From Burkholderiales bacterium (GTDB taxonomy: Bacteria; Pseudomonadota; Gammaproteobacteria; Burkholderiales; SG8-41), in contig JALHRQ010000001.1 of NCBI GenBank assembly GCA_022841375.1, forward strand, positions 124,001-188,000: 64,000 nt of DNA, written 5' to 3'. The notes under the pieces are model-generated. The model did not search any database and was not told the origin of the DNA. It saw nothing but the letters and a program-made list of their open reading frames with translations. Each line of letters opens with the position of its first letter. The stretch's first letter is position 1. The translations under genes and the position numbers were made by a program. Shown here in pieces: positions 53,270-64,000 of this stretch.

Positions 53270-53290
53270 ATAAGTATTTGTTTATATTTA
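53270..53290 (+). promoter_or_regulatory. AAGTATTTGTTT motif upstream of pstS
   Basis: ATAAGTATTTGTTTATATTTA matches the core of the motifs ahead of iscR and the small membrane-protein gene, in the same orientation relative to the downstream gene. The last bases are A/T-rich and not conserved. Confidence 0.35.
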
Positions 53291-53308
53291 ATTTATTGAA
53301 TTGTGACA

Positions 53309-53326
53309 TTGTCATTCTGCTGCAAC
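53309..53326 (+). promoter_or_regulatory. Candidate Pho box of the pst operon
   Basis: TTGTCAT-TCTG-CTGCAAC is a direct repeat of 7-base units spaced 11 bases, like the PhoB-binding site (CTGTCAT-N4-CTGTCAT). The second half matches only in part. It lies about 85-100 bases upstream of pstS, a suitable position. Confidence 0.5.
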
Positions 53327-53409
53327 ATTAGAGCGTTAAAGTCCCTCCGGCCTATGAACTCCTTGCACCAGGTGTCATTCGCAAACTCTAAATTATCGAG
53401 GAAGATCAT

Positions 53410-54435
53410 ATGAACTCAATTATCCGAAAATTTGCAGTCGTCGCGGCATCCGCCCTGGCGATCGTGTCAGCCGCGCAGGCTGCCGACATCACCGGCGCCG
53501 GCGCCACTTTCCCCTATCCGATTTACGCCAAGTGGGCAGAAGCCTACAAAAAGAGCACCAACATCGGCCTTAATTACCAATCGATCGGTTCCTCCGGCGG
53601 CATTCGCCAGATCCGCGCCAAGACAGTGACCTTTGGCGGCACCGATGCGCCCTTGAGCGGTGCCGAACTCGACAAGGACGGCATGATGCAATTCCCCGCC
53701 ATTCTCGGCGGCGTGGTGCCGGTCATCAACCTCGACGGCTTCAAGCCGGGCGAACTCAAAGTCACCGGCGAAGTGCTGGCCGAAATGTTCATGGGCACCA
53801 TTACAAAATGGAACGATGCCAAAATCACAGCGCTGAATCCGGGCAAAAAATTGCCGGATCAGGCGATCACCGTGGTACACCGTGCCGACGGCTCCGGCAC
53901 GACTTTCATCTTCACCGACTACCTCAACGAAGTCAGCGCCGCATGGAAAGAAAAAGTCGGCAAAGGTGCAGCCGTTAAGTGGCCGGCAGCAACTTCGGTC
54001 GGCGGCAAGGGCAATGAAGGTGTCGCGGCCAATGTTGGCCGCGTCAAGGGCTCTGTCGGTTATGTCGAATACGCCTATGCCAAGAAAAACAACATTCCGC
54101 ACCTGCAACTGCGCAACCTCAATGGCAGGTATGTGGATCCGGATGACAAAACTTTCGCCGCCGCTGCCGCCGGTGCTGACTGGTTCAGTGTTCCGGGCAT
54201 GGGGATTTCGCTGGTGAATCTGAAGGGTAATGATTCCTGGCCCATTACCGGCGCCTCTTTCATCCTGATGTACAAGAACCCGTCGGACAAGGCCATGGCG
54301 CAGAATGCGCTGAAATTCTTCGACTGGTCGTTCAAAAACGGCAAGGAGATGGCGCTGGAACTGGATTACGTTCCGCTGCCGGATGTGCTCACCAAGGCGA
54401 TTGCAGAAAAGGTCTGGACGCAGATTGCCAAGTAA
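53410..54435 (+). CDS. pstS: Phosphate-binding protein PstS
   Basis: PstS is the periplasmic receptor of the high-affinity phosphate ABC transporter. The 341-residue protein has a signal peptide (VVAASALAIVSAAQA) and the phosphate-binding blocks TGAGATFPYPIY, GSSGGIRQI, FGGTDAPL and HRADGSGTTFIFTDYL. Ribosome-binding site GAGGAAG is near the ATG. A strong terminator separates it from pstC, so the receptor would be made in excess. Confidence 0.97.
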   Translation: MNSIIRKFAVVAASALAIVSAAQAADITGAGATFPYPIYAKWAEAYKKSTNIGLNYQSIGSSGGIRQIRAKTVTFGGTDAPLSGAELDKDGMMQFPAILGGVVPVINLDGFKPGELKVTGEVLAEMFMGTITKWNDAKITALNPGKKLPDQAITVVHRADGSGTTFIFTDYLNEVSAAWKEKVGKGAAVKWPAATSVGGKGNEGVAANVGRVKGSVGYVEYAYAKKNNIPHLQLRNLNGRYVDPDDKTFAAAAAGADWFSVPGMGISLVNLKGNDSWPITGASFILMYKNPSDKAMAQNALKFFDWSFKNGKEMALELDYVPLPDVLTKAIAEKVWTQIAK

Positions 54436-54448
54436 GTTTTAAACTACA

Positions 54449-54482
54449 GACGGAGTGCCCTGCACGGGCACTCCGTCTTTTT
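54449..54482 (+). terminator. Terminator/attenuator after pstS
   Basis: GACGGAGTGCCC and GGGCACTCCGTC form a perfect 12-bp stem with a five-base loop followed by TTTTT. It ends most pstS transcripts and lets a fraction continue into pstCAB. Confidence 0.93.
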
Positions 54483-54525
54483 ATGTGGCAAATTACGGCA
54501 GTCAAGCATTACCTCCGGAGCATTC

Positions 54526-55548
54526 ATGAACTCGTCCGCGGTAGATAACGCAACATCGTCCGGCAGTGCATCCGTGCCAGACAGCGGGATGCGCGACCTG
54601 CGTCTTCTGCGGATCATCAGGAAGCAGCGTTTTCAGGATTTCATATTCCACAAGATCACCCTGAGTTTTTCATTGATTGTGCTGGTCTCGCTTGTCGGGA
54701 TCCTGATCTCTCTCGCAATCGTTGCCTGGCCTGCGCTGCACAAGTTCGGCATAGGATTCATCTGGCGCGTCGAGTGGGACATCATCAATGAAGAATTCGG
54801 CGCCGCCATCGCAATTTTCGGTACCCTCTCCAGCGCCACCATTGCCATTCTCATCGCCATGCCGCTCAGTTTCGGCATCGCGCTGTTTCTGACTGAAACC
54901 TGCCCGGTCTGGCTCCGCCGGCCACTGGGCACCGCCATCGAACTGCTGGCTGCAGTGCCCTCGATCATTTACGGCATGTTCGGCTTATTTATCTTCGCTC
55001 CGCTGTTTGCCGAATATGGCCAGCCCGCGATGCAGTCAACCCTGGGCCAGATGCCGATCATCGGACCGCTGTTCGGTGGCGCCACCAACGGCATCGGCAT
55101 CCTTGCCGCAGGCCTGATCCTGGCGTTCATGATCCTGCCGTTCATCGCCGCGGTGATGCGCGACGTGTTCGAGATCGTGCCCCCCATCCTGCGCGAGTCG
55201 GCCTATGGCATCGGCTGCACGACCTGGGAAGTGGTACGGCACATTGTGCTTCCCTACACCCAACAGGGCGTCATCGGCGGTGTGATGCTCGGGCTGGGCC
55301 GCGCGCTGGGTGAAACCATGGCGGTGACCTTTGTCATCGGCAATTCCCAGCGCATCAGCGCCTCACTGTTCTCTCCGGGAACGTCAATCGCATCGACTCT
55401 GGCCAATGAATTCGGCGAAGCCGACGATTTCCACCTGGCGACACTGTTCGCGCTGGGCCTGCTGCTGTTTGTGATCACCTTCGTGGTGCTGGCCTGCGCC
55501 AAAATCCTGATCATCCGCACTGAAAGGGCCAAGGGCCTGAAAACCTGA
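54526..55548 (+). CDS. pstC: Phosphate ABC transporter permease PstC
   Basis: The 340-residue inner-membrane protein has six helices and the permease EAA-type loop ([23 protein letters not shown]). It pairs with PstA. Ribosome-binding bases (CCGGAG) precede the start. It follows the pstS terminator by about 45 bases and is 26 bases before pstA. Confidence 0.95.
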   Translation: MNSSAVDNATSSGSASVPDSGMRDLRLLRIIRKQRFQDFIFHKITLSFSLIVLVSLVGILISLAIVAWPALHKFGIGFIWRVEWDIINEEFGAAIAIFGTLSSATIAILIAMPLSFGIALFLTETCPVWLRRPLGTAIELLAAVPSIIYGMFGLFIFAPLFAEYGQPAMQSTLGQMPIIGPLFGGATNGIGILAAGLILAFMILPFIAAVMRDVFEIVPPILRESAYGIGCTTWEVVRHIVLPYTQQGVIGGVMLGLGRALGETMAVTFVIGNSQRISASLFSPGTSIASTLANEFGEADDFHLATLFALGLLLFVITFVVLACAKILIIRTERAKGLKT

Positions 55549-55574
55549 ATCCGGCAAACGAGCGAGCAACCCTA

Positions 55575-56423
55575 ATGAATCAAAACCTGTATCGCAGACG
55601 CCTCCTGACCAACCGCATCGGCATTGCCTTGTCGATGATGGCGATGGTCCTTGGTCTGTTCGTATTGCTGTGGATCCTGTTCGTGCTGTTCAAGAACGGA
55701 TTCCAGGCGCTGGACTGGAACATGTTTTTCAAATCGACACCTGCGCCCGGCTCCGAGGGCGGCGGTTTGGCCAATGCCATCGTCGGCAGTCTGATGATGG
55801 TCGGCTTCGCGACCCTGGTCAGCACGCCGATCGGCATCCTTGCCGGCATTTACCTCGCTGAATTCGGAGACACCAGCAAAACGGCTGAAATCACCCGTTT
55901 CATGACTGACATCATGTTGAGCGCCCCGTCGATCGTGCTGGGACTGTTCGTCTATGCAATCCTGGTTGCCCAGGTGAAACACTTCTCCGGCTGGGCGGGC
56001 ACCCTCGCGCTCGCCCTGATCGCCATACCGGTGGTATTGAGGACAACCGAGAACATGCTGCGCCTGGTGCCCGGCAGCTTGCGCGAGGCTGCCTTCGCCC
56101 TCGGCGCGCCGCGCTGGAAAGTGACCACGATGGTGACATTGCGCGCTGCCAAAAGCGGCGTCGTCACCGGCGTGCTGCTGGCCCTGGCCCGAATCAGCGG
56201 CGAGACCGCACCGCTGCTCTTTACCGCGCTGAATAACCAGTTCTTCACACTGGACATGGGTGGCCCGATGGCCAACCTGCCGGTGGTGATTTTCCAGTTT
56301 GCGATGAGCCCCTACGACAACTGGGTACGCCTGGCCTGGGGCGGCGCGCTGCTGATTACTTTGACGGTGCTGGTGTTGAACATCCTGGCGCGGGTGTTCT
56401 TCCGCGAAAAGGTCTCCGCCTGA
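55575..56423 (+). CDS. pstA: Phosphate ABC transporter permease PstA
   Basis: The 282-residue permease has the loop [27 protein letters not shown] and [13 protein letters not shown], the family-typical segment. It forms the channel with PstC, energised by PstB. It is 50 bases before pstB. Confidence 0.95.
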   Translation: MNQNLYRRRLLTNRIGIALSMMAMVLGLFVLLWILFVLFKNGFQALDWNMFFKSTPAPGSEGGGLANAIVGSLMMVGFATLVSTPIGILAGIYLAEFGDTSKTAEITRFMTDIMLSAPSIVLGLFVYAILVAQVKHFSGWAGTLALALIAIPVVLRTTENMLRLVPGSLREAAFALGAPRWKVTTMVTLRAAKSGVVTGVLLALARISGETAPLLFTALNNQFFTLDMGGPMANLPVVIFQFAMSPYDNWVRLAWGGALLITLTVLVLNILARVFFREKVSA

Positions 56424-56473
56424 CCGCGTCTGTTAATAGAAACCATAACCAAATCCTGCCGAAAGAGCACTTC

Positions 56474-57253
56474 ATGGCCAAGACTCAAGAGCAAGACCCC
56501 AAGATCGCGATTCAGATCCGCAACATGAATTTTTTCTACGGAAAATTTCAAGGTCTGAAGGATATCAATCTCGATGTCATGGAGCACAAGGTCACCGCAT
56601 TCATCGGCCCCTCCGGCTGCGGCAAATCGACGCTGCTGCGGGCATTGAATCGAATGTACAGCCTGTACCCCGGGCAAAGAGCCGAAGGCGAAATCAACTT
56701 CTACGGCCAGAACATCCTCGAACCGAAACAGGATCTGAATCTGCTGCGCGCACGCATCGGCATGGTATTCCAGAAGCCAACCCCTTTCCCGATGTCGATT
56801 TACGACAACATCGCATTTGGTGTGCGGTTGTATGAAAACCTTGCCAAAGGGGAGATGGATGAGCGGGTGCAATGGGCGCTGACCAAGACAGCGCTGTGGA
56901 ACGAGGCCAAAGACAAGCTCAACCAGAGCGGCCTCGCACTGTCGGGGGGGCAGCAGCAGCGTCTCTGCATCGCACGGTCGGTTGCCGTCAAACCGTCAGT
57001 CATCCTGCTCGACGAGCCCACTTCGGCACTCGATCCGATTTCGACTGCGAAAATTGAAGAACTGGTCTCCGAACTCAAGTCCGAATATACGGTGGCCATC
57101 GTCACCCACAACATGCAGCAGGCGGCACGCGTTTCAGATTTCACCGCCTATATGTATCTCGGCGAAATGATCGAATACGGAAAAACCGACCAAATCTTCA
57201 TAAAGCCGCAGAAACAGGCGACGGAAGATTACATTACAGGCCGTTTTGGATAA
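56474..57253 (+). CDS. pstB: Phosphate ABC transporter ATPase PstB
   Basis: The 259-residue ATPase has Walker [10 protein letters not shown], the signature [14 protein letters not shown] and Walker [14 protein letters not shown]. It powers phosphate uptake. No phoU gene follows; the next gene (glmM) converges. Confidence 0.97.
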   Translation: MAKTQEQDPKIAIQIRNMNFFYGKFQGLKDINLDVMEHKVTAFIGPSGCGKSTLLRALNRMYSLYPGQRAEGEINFYGQNILEPKQDLNLLRARIGMVFQKPTPFPMSIYDNIAFGVRLYENLAKGEMDERVQWALTKTALWNEAKDKLNQSGLALSGGQQQRLCIARSVAVKPSVILLDEPTSALDPISTAKIEELVSELKSEYTVAIVTHNMQQAARVSDFTAYMYLGEMIEYGKTDQIFIKPQKQATEDYITGRFG

Positions 57254-57316
57254 GCGTGATCTCCGGGGAACGCACCCTTACCCAAGCCTCTCAGGCAAGC
57301 GGAGAGCGCCAGGCAC

Positions 57317-58666
57317 TCAAGCCGCGGCGCTTACTGCCCTGGCAATCGCAGCGGCACAAGCCGAAACGGTCTTTTTGACCTTGCCTTCCACCATCACCCG
57401 GATCACGGGCTCAGTCCCGGAAGGCCGCAGCAAAACCCGGCCATCATTGCCGAGAATGCGTTCAGAAGCTGCCACTGCTTTTTGCACCGGCGCTGCGGCA
57501 ACGATATCGCGCGCCGATCCGCCAGCGAAACGCACGTTCACCAGCTCCTGCGGATACAGTTTGAAATCAACAGCCTGATCGAGCGTTTTATCCGCCGCGA
57601 TCAGTGCCTGCAGCACCTGCAACGCGGATACGATGGCATCTCCCGTGGTGTGCTGATCGAGGCAGATCAGATGGCCGGAATTTTCGCCGCCGATCTGCCA
57701 GCCGCGGCCGTGAAGAAGCTCCAGCACATAACGGTCGCCGACCTTGGCCCGCGCAAAGGGAATCTTCAATTTGGCGAGCGCCTGTGCCATCGCCAGATTG
57801 GTCATCTGCGTGCCAACGACGCCGCCACGCAGCGTACGGGCCTTCTTGCGATGCGCCGCAATCACATAAAGCAATTCATCGCCGTCATAAATGCGTCCGC
57901 GGGCATCCGCCATGATCAACCGGTCGCCGTCGCCATCGAGCGCGATGCCCACATCAGCTTTGGCGCGCCTGACTGCGCGTTGCAACGATTCGGCATGCGT
58001 TGCGCCCACGCCCTTGTTGATATTAAAACCGTCAGGCGCAGCACCCACGGTCACCACCTCGGCACCCAGTTCATGAAACACGTGAGGGGCAATGTGATAA
58101 CCCGCGCCATGTGCGCAATCGACGGCGATGCGCAATCCGTGCAGATCGAGATTCGCCGGGAACGTGCTCTTGCAGAATTCGATATAACGTCCGGCAGCGT
58201 CGTCCATGCGCCGTGCCTTGCCCAGCCCGGCAGAAGATTTGCATTTGAGCGGCTGATCGAGTGCAGCCTCGATCGCCGACTCGGTGGCATCGGCCAGCTT
58301 GTTGCCGTCAGCGGAAAAGAACTTGATGCCGTTGTCCTGATAAGGATTGTGCGACGCGCTGATGACAATGCCGGCGGACAACCGCAGCGCCCGGGTCAGA
58401 TAGGCGACGCCCGGTGTCGGCATCGGCCCCACCAGCAATACGTCGACACCCGCCGATGACAACCCGGCCTCCAGCGCTGATTCCAGCATATAACCGGAAA
58501 CGCGGGTGTCCTTGCCGATCAGCACTGTCGGCCGGCCCCCACCTGTGGCTTTACGGGCCAGCACCTTGCCGGCGGCATAGCCCAGACGCATCACAAAATC
58601 AGGCGTTATGGGCGCCTCGCCCACCGTGCCGCGCACGCCGTCGGTACCAAAGTATTTTCTGGTCAA
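57317..58666 (-). CDS. glmM: Phosphoglucosamine mutase GlmM
   Basis: GlmM converts glucosamine-6-phosphate to glucosamine-1-phosphate for UDP-GlcNAc. The 449-residue protein has the GTDGVRG start, the phosphoserine loop [15 protein letters not shown] (about residue 103), the metal loop DGDGDRL and the phosphate-binding [15 protein letters not shown]. It follows folP in the common folP-glmM order; the two are separated by a CACAGAG inverted-repeat element. Confidence 0.97.
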   Translation of the reverse strand: MTRKYFGTDGVRGTVGEAPITPDFVMRLGYAAGKVLARKATGGGRPTVLIGKDTRVSGYMLESALEAGLSSAGVDVLLVGPMPTPGVAYLTRALRLSAGIVISASHNPYQDNGIKFFSADGNKLADATESAIEAALDQPLKCKSSAGLGKARRMDDAAGRYIEFCKSTFPANLDLHGLRIAVDCAHGAGYHIAPHVFHELGAEVVTVGAAPDGFNINKGVGATHAESLQRAVRRAKADVGIALDGDGDRLIMADARGRIYDGDELLYVIAAHRKKARTLRGGVVGTQMTNLAMAQALAKLKIPFARAKVGDRYVLELLHGRGWQIGGENSGHLICLDQHTTGDAIVSALQVLQALIAADKTLDQAVDFKLYPQELVNVRFAGGSARDIVAAAPVQKAVAASERILGNDGRVLLRPSGTEPVIRVMVEGKVKKTVSACAAAIARAVSAAA

Positions 58667-58689
58667 AAGGTTCTACCCCTAAAAGCGTT

Positions 58690-58828
58690 AGCCACAGAGG
58701 GCACAGAGAAGGGCAAAAACAAAAACCCCGAAGGACCATCCAGAGAGCCCATGACAAACCAGCAGGCGAAAATTCCGCGGGCTGCTCTGTTTGGGTTTTC
58801 TCTGTGGGTCTCTGTGCCCTCTGTGGCT
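58690..58828. repeat. CACAGAG inverted-repeat element, copy C (folP-glmM gap)
   Basis: Termini AGCCACAGAG and CTCTGTGGCT match copies A and B, with two to three CACAGAG units per arm and a loop of unrelated sequence (139 bp overall). Its last base belongs to the folP stop codon (58828-58830), so the element abuts the gene's end exactly. Confidence 0.85.
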
Positions 58829-59664
58829 TAGTTTTTGATTTTGATCGATTCTACCGCGTTCCATACCGCCAGCGCGTCACGCGTCGCCGCGACGTCGTGA
58901 ACGCGCAGTATGGCGGCGCCCCGCTGCACTGCGATCAACGCCGCAGCAACACTGCCGAACACGCGGTGGCCGACTTCGCGCTCGGTCAGCGCACCGATCA
59001 TCGATTTTCGCGACAGGCCCGCCAGCACCGGCACGCCGGCCGCCGCCACCCGGTCCAGTGCACGCAGCAGAGTGAGGTTATGTTCCAGCGTCTTGCCAAA
59101 ACCAAAACCCGGGTCAACGACGATGCGTGATTGCGTGATACCCGCCGCTTCTGCGGCTGCGACACGGGCCCGCAGATAACCATCGACCTCGGCCACCACA
59201 TCACGATATTGCGGCGCCTGCTGCATGGTCTGTGGTTGCCCCTGCTTGTGCATGATGCAGATCGCGCAGTCGCTGCCGGACACTGCCTGCAGCGCATCTG
59301 CTGCCTCGAATCCATTAATGTCGTTGATCATCGCTGCACCGGCCGCGGCGGCCTCGCGCATCAATTGCGGCTTCTGGGTATCGATGGATAACGGCACGCC
59401 TGAAGAGAGCAGTGCATCCAGCACCGGCAATACACGCCGCCGCTCCTCTTCCAGGCTGACCGCTGCGGCTCCGGGCCGCGTTGACTCGCCGCCGATGTCC
59501 AGCAGGTCTGCGCCCTCGTCGATCAGCCGCCGTGCATGCGCCACGGCTGCATCCAGATTGTGGTAATGCCCACCGTCGGAAAAGGAATCCGGGGTGACAT
59601 TGACCACACCCATGATCAGCGGCCGGTTCAACACCAGCCGGAATGTGCCGCATTGAAGATTCAT
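58828..59664 (-). CDS. folP: Dihydropteroate synthase FolP
   Basis: FolP joins p-aminobenzoate to the pterin in folate synthesis and is the sulfonamide target. The 278-residue TIM barrel has GVVNVTPDSFSDGG, DIGGESTRPGA and PGFGFGKTLEHN. ATG 59664 matches the family N-terminus (MNLQCGTF); the earlier start adds eight residues. It lies between ftsH and glmM, as in many proteobacteria. Confidence 0.97.
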   Translation of the reverse strand: MNLQCGTFRLVLNRPLIMGVVNVTPDSFSDGGHYHNLDAAVAHARRLIDEGADLLDIGGESTRPGAAAVSLEEERRRVLPVLDALLSSGVPLSIDTQKPQLMREAAAAGAAMINDINGFEAADALQAVSGSDCAICIMHKQGQPQTMQQAPQYRDVVAEVDGYLRARVAAAEAAGITQSRIVVDPGFGFGKTLEHNLTLLRALDRVAAAGVPVLAGLSRKSMIGALTEREVGHRVFGSVAAALIAVQRGAAILRVHDVAATRDALAVWNAVESIKIKN

Positions 59665-59678
59665 CTGCCGGAAATGAA

Positions 59679-59702
59679 ACGAGGGCACCTGGGTACCCTC
59701 GT
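59679..59702. terminator. Hairpin between ftsH and folP
   Basis: ACGAGGG and CCCTCGT form a stem around a 10-base loop, which itself can pair partly. T-rich sequence follows on the minus strand (TTCATTT) and TTTTAC on the plus. It probably attenuates ftsH transcription before folP. Confidence 0.6.
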
Positions 59703-59732
59703 TTTACTTTTTAATATATAAACGCGAACAAA

Positions 59733-61622
<1,890 letters not shown>

Positions 61623-61740
61623 AGCCGCTCCTTATGAGGCATCATTTTGCACCCCGTTTTTGGGCCGGCGCACACCCTAAGCTCTTCAATTCTAAACGCT
61701 TTTACGAAGCACCGCTGAAGGGCACGGTGCAACATTCCTG

Positions 61741-62367
61741 CTAACGACCTGCTTTGAACCCCTTGGCAACCAGATAAACCTCGTTGGAACGACTGCGGGA
61801 GGCATCCGGCTTGCGGATCAGGACTTGGACAAAGCGACGGCGGATGTCCGCCACCAATGCTTCAAATCCCGATCCCTGGAATACTTTGACCAGAAAATTG
61901 CCTTGTGGTTTCAAATGGTTGGACGAAAAATCCAGCGCCAGCTCAGCCAATCCGATACTGCGCGCCTGATCAACGCCGGCCACTCCGCTCATATTGGGTG
62001 CCATATCCGAAAGCACAAGGTCCACCGGCCGGCCATCGAGCCATTTTTCGACTTCCGCGAGCACGGCATCATCGCCGAAGTCGCCCTGAACAAAGCGCAC
62101 GCCGGAAACCGGCAGCATTTCCAGCAAATCGACCCCGATCACACGCCCTTCGGGGCCAACCACACGGCCGGCCACCTGCGACCACCCGCCGGGTGCGGAT
62201 CCGAGATCGACGACGACCATGCCGGGTTTCAGCAGATTGTCGCGCTCGGCCAGTTGCTGCAGCTTGTAGGCGGCGCGCGAGCGCATGCCCTCCGTCTGTG
62301 CCTTTCGCACATACGGATCGTTCACATGCTCGTGCATCCAAGCCTTGCTGGTCTTGTTTTTCGCCAT
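61741..62367 (-). CDS. rlmE: 23S rRNA 2'-O-methyltransferase RlmE
   Basis: RlmE (FtsJ/RrmJ) methylates U2552 in the A loop of 23S rRNA. The 208-residue protein has the SAM-binding [22 protein letters not shown], and K-D-K-E residues of the catalytic tetrad. ATG 62367 ([10 protein letters not shown]) is the family start. It is divergent from yhbY, 56 bases apart. Confidence 0.96.
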   Translation of the reverse strand: MAKNKTSKAWMHEHVNDPYVRKAQTEGMRSRAAYKLQQLAERDNLLKPGMVVVDLGSAPGGWSQVAGRVVGPEGRVIGVDLLEMLPVSGVRFVQGDFGDDAVLAEVEKWLDGRPVDLVLSDMAPNMSGVAGVDQARSIGLAELALDFSSNHLKPQGNFLVKVFQGSGFEALVADIRRRFVQVLIRKPDASRSRSNEVYLVAKGFKAGR

Positions 62368-62423
62368 GCTCAGAACACCGATCTGCAGGCCGCGCATGCA
62401 GCACGACCTGTTAAACTGCGCCC

Positions 62424-62795
62424 ATGATTACCCTCAATGCCGCTCAACGCCGCGTACTCAAGGCGCGGGCTCACCCGCTGCATCCCGTCGTGATGATCAG
62501 CGATGCCGGCCTGACGCCGTCCGTGCTGCATGAAATCGATGTCAATCTGAAAAGTCATGAGCTGATCAAAATCCGCGTATTTGGCGATGATCGCGCCGCG
62601 CGTGCCGCCATGATCGACGACATCAGCACCAAACTGGACGCGGCTCTGGTGCAGCATATCGGAAAAATTCTGGTCATTTACCGGCCGCGCCCTGAAGATA
62701 TGCAGGATGCCGGCAAAACCGGGAACAAGAAAACCGGTCGCTCACGAGCCAAAAAAGGGCCGAGACGCACCAAGCGCAGTTTCCAGATGGCATAG
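62424..62795 (+). CDS. yhbY: YhbY-family RNA-binding protein
   Basis: The 123-residue protein has a CRM domain ([35 protein letters not shown]-like end) with a GxxG-type loop, associated with 50S ribosome assembly. A basic C-terminal tail ([18 protein letters not shown]) probably adds RNA affinity. It is encoded opposite rlmE, the usual arrangement. Confidence 0.92.
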   Translation: MITLNAAQRRVLKARAHPLHPVVMISDAGLTPSVLHEIDVNLKSHELIKIRVFGDDRAARAAMIDDISTKLDAALVQHIGKILVIYRPRPEDMQDAGKTGNKKTGRSRAKKGPRRTKRSFQMA

Positions 62796-62840
62796 GTAAG
62801 ACGCGAGGCAAGCCGCCGTTTCCGCATTCGCGGCAGAAAC

Positions 62841-63299
62841 TTACTTCGACCGGCCCAGCAACACGACCAGCGCAGCGCCAAGAAGGCTCTGAATGATGTA
62901 GAGCACGCTGGACACCCCATGCCACGCCGCAAAGCGGTCGCGCAGCACCGACTCCATGACCTGCTTGGGCAACGCTTGCTCCTTAAGCGCCGCCATGATC
63001 GGCTGTATACCGAACTCGCCGGCACATACCAGCGCCAGCATCAGCAGCACAATCCAGAATACGCCTTGCCTGAAGGTGCTGCCTCCGTAACGCAACAAGC
63101 GAAACAGCAGCAGATAAATCGCGCAGCCAATGCCGATCCAGGCTATCAGCGAAAACAGTTTCCCGGCAATCAGCCCGGCCAGCGCGCGGTCACCAAGGCG
63201 GGAGAACAGAATGGGGGCTACGATGTAACCGATGCCCCACATCGCGCCAACCCACAGCGTCACTGCAATTGACTGCAGGGCTTCAGCCAAACGCCCCAT
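62841..63299 (-). CDS. DUF4149 membrane protein
   Basis: The 152-residue protein has four predicted membrane helices (ALQSIAVTLWVGAMWGIGYIVAP, IAWIGIGCAIYLLLF, GVFWIVLLMLALVCAGEF, VLYIIQSLLGAALVVLL), the DUF4149 pattern. Members are commonly found between greA and yhbY in betaproteobacteria; function is unknown. Its start overlaps the greA stop. Confidence 0.8.
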   Translation of the reverse strand: MGRLAEALQSIAVTLWVGAMWGIGYIVAPILFSRLGDRALAGLIAGKLFSLIAWIGIGCAIYLLLFRLLRYGGSTFRQGVFWIVLLMLALVCAGEFGIQPIMAALKEQALPKQVMESVLRDRFAAWHGVSSVLYIIQSLLGAALVVLLGRSK

Positions 63300-63778
63300 C
63301 AGACGTAGCGGATCTCGACGATTTCGTATTCGCGCACGCCGCCCGGCGCCTGCACTTCGGCGACATCACCCTCGTATTTTCCGATCAGCGCGCGCGCGAT
63401 CGGCGAGCTGATTGAAATCTTGCCCTGCTTGATGTCGGCCTCGTCGTCGCCGACGATCTGGTATGTCACCTTGCCGCCGGACGTGATGTCTTCGAGCTCG
63501 ACCGTGGCGCCGAAAACGCAGCGGCCATCCGTATCGATGGTCGCCGGGTCGATGATCTGGGCATTGGAGATTTTTGATTCGACTTCGGCGATTCGGCCCT
63601 CAATAAAACTCTGCCGTTCTTTGGCTGCGGAATATTCCGCGTTTTCGGAAAGATCGCCGTGCGAACGCGCCTCGGCAATCGCGGCGATAATCGCCGGACG
63701 CTGCACGGATTTCAATTCATGCAGCTCCGTGCGCAGCAATTCCGCACCGCGAACCGTCAAAGGCGTTTTTGTATTCAT
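63299..63778 (-). CDS. greA: Transcription elongation factor GreA
   Basis: GreA rescues backtracked RNA polymerase by stimulating transcript cleavage. The 159-residue protein has the coiled-coil N-terminus ([34 protein letters not shown]) with the catalytic acidic tip and the FKBP-like C-terminal domain ([18 protein letters not shown]). It follows carB. Confidence 0.97.
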   Translation of the reverse strand: MNTKTPLTVRGAELLRTELHELKSVQRPAIIAAIAEARSHGDLSENAEYSAAKERQSFIEGRIAEVESKISNAQIIDPATIDTDGRCVFGATVELEDITSGGKVTYQIVGDDEADIKQGKISISSPIARALIGKYEGDVAEVQAPGGVREYEIVEIRYV

Positions 63779-63807
63779 GGGTTAACCCCGGTTATTTCAG
63801 GCAGACG

Positions 63808-64000
63808 TCAGGCAACCAGCCGCTTGTGCAGATTCTGTACTGAATAAACCTGCAACTCTCTTACCTGCGCCATGCCATTGGCTGCAGCGCGCGCACCGGC
63901 GAGCGTCGTGTACAGTGTAACTCGCTGCTGCAAAGCTGCGCGGCGGATCGAGTAGGAATCGCGAATCGCCGAGCGTTTTTCTTCGACCGTGTTGATGATA
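63808..64000 (-). CDS. carB: Carbamoyl-phosphate synthase large subunit, C-terminal end
   Basis: The last 63 residues are visible: INTVEEKRSAIRDSYSIRRAAL and the allosteric-domain tail ending in LHKRLVA. I translated this myself because the ORF runs off the right edge. CarB makes carbamoyl phosphate for arginine and pyrimidines. The carB-greA order agrees with many betaproteobacteria. Confidence 0.9.
   Translation of the reverse strand, partial: IINTVEEKRSAIRDSYSIRRAALQQRVTLYTTLAGARAAANGMAQVRELQVYSVQNLHKRLVA

Noticed and set aside
57254-57316. Remnant of phoU after pstB
   Set aside because: Only 63 bases and no phoU-like coding; glmM converges immediately.

Overview
This window is a GC-rich chromosome segment of a betaproteobacterium. 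Three features point that way: the gene order carB-greA-DUF4149 / yhbY / rlmE-ftsH-folP-glmM next to a pst operon; a Bug-type (TctC) periplasmic receptor; and a dapA-bamC pair. Genus cannot be fixed from the sequence alone. No rRNA, tRNA or CRISPR array was seen, and there is no insertion sequence.

Layout. 0-11.7 kb is housekeeping: a partial PQQ-type sugar dehydrogenase, mfd, two exported alpha/beta hydrolases, prfC, serB, a membrane metal-dependent hydrolase and a Bug receptor. 11.7-21.9 kb is one long leftward iron-sulfur assembly cluster: trmJ, cysE, iscR, iscS, an A-type carrier, sufBCDS, sufU, an Nfu protein and a Rieske ferredoxin. It mixes ISC and SUF parts under an IscR-like repressor. 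22.0-23.6 kb holds suhB and a TPR lipoprotein.

23.87-39.92 kb is an integrated element of about 16 kb inserted in the 5' end of mutS. The original mutS start (MNQAVTHTPMMQQ) is stranded at the left end. The working mutS on the right begins with an element-supplied GTG and a new N-terminus that rejoins the family sequence at HTPMMQQ. The element encodes a tyrosine integrase, an AlpA-like regulator, an archaeo-eukaryotic-type primase fused to a RecA-fold helicase, many small proteins, a T7 gp14-like internal virion protein and a 1954-residue polyvalent ejection-type protein with a zincin motif. No terminase large subunit, portal, capsid, tail or lysis gene was found. It therefore looks like a phage satellite, or a strongly reduced podovirus prophage, that carries its own DNA-ejection proteins.

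39.9-48.7 kb is housekeeping again: mutS, slyD, a peroxiredoxin, a ribosomal oxygenase, an Ala-rich lipoprotein, an MBL hydrolase, bamC and dapA. 48.9-53.2 kb is an arsenic operon (GAPDH-arsJ-arsR-arsC-acr3). The organoarsenical-efflux pair is intact, but arsR, arsC and acr3 each carry one disabling change. 53.4-57.3 kb is pstSCAB, without phoU. 57.3-64 kb runs leftward through glmM, folP, ftsH and rlmE, then yhbY (rightward), DUF4149, greA and the 3' end of carB.

Small repeats recur. A long inverted-repeat element with CACAGAG arms occurs three times, twice inside the suf operon. A CTCCCCGC palindrome occurs in an intergenic gap and again in frame inside mfd. An AAGTATTTGTTT-type motif lies upstream of iscR, pstS and a small membrane-protein gene.
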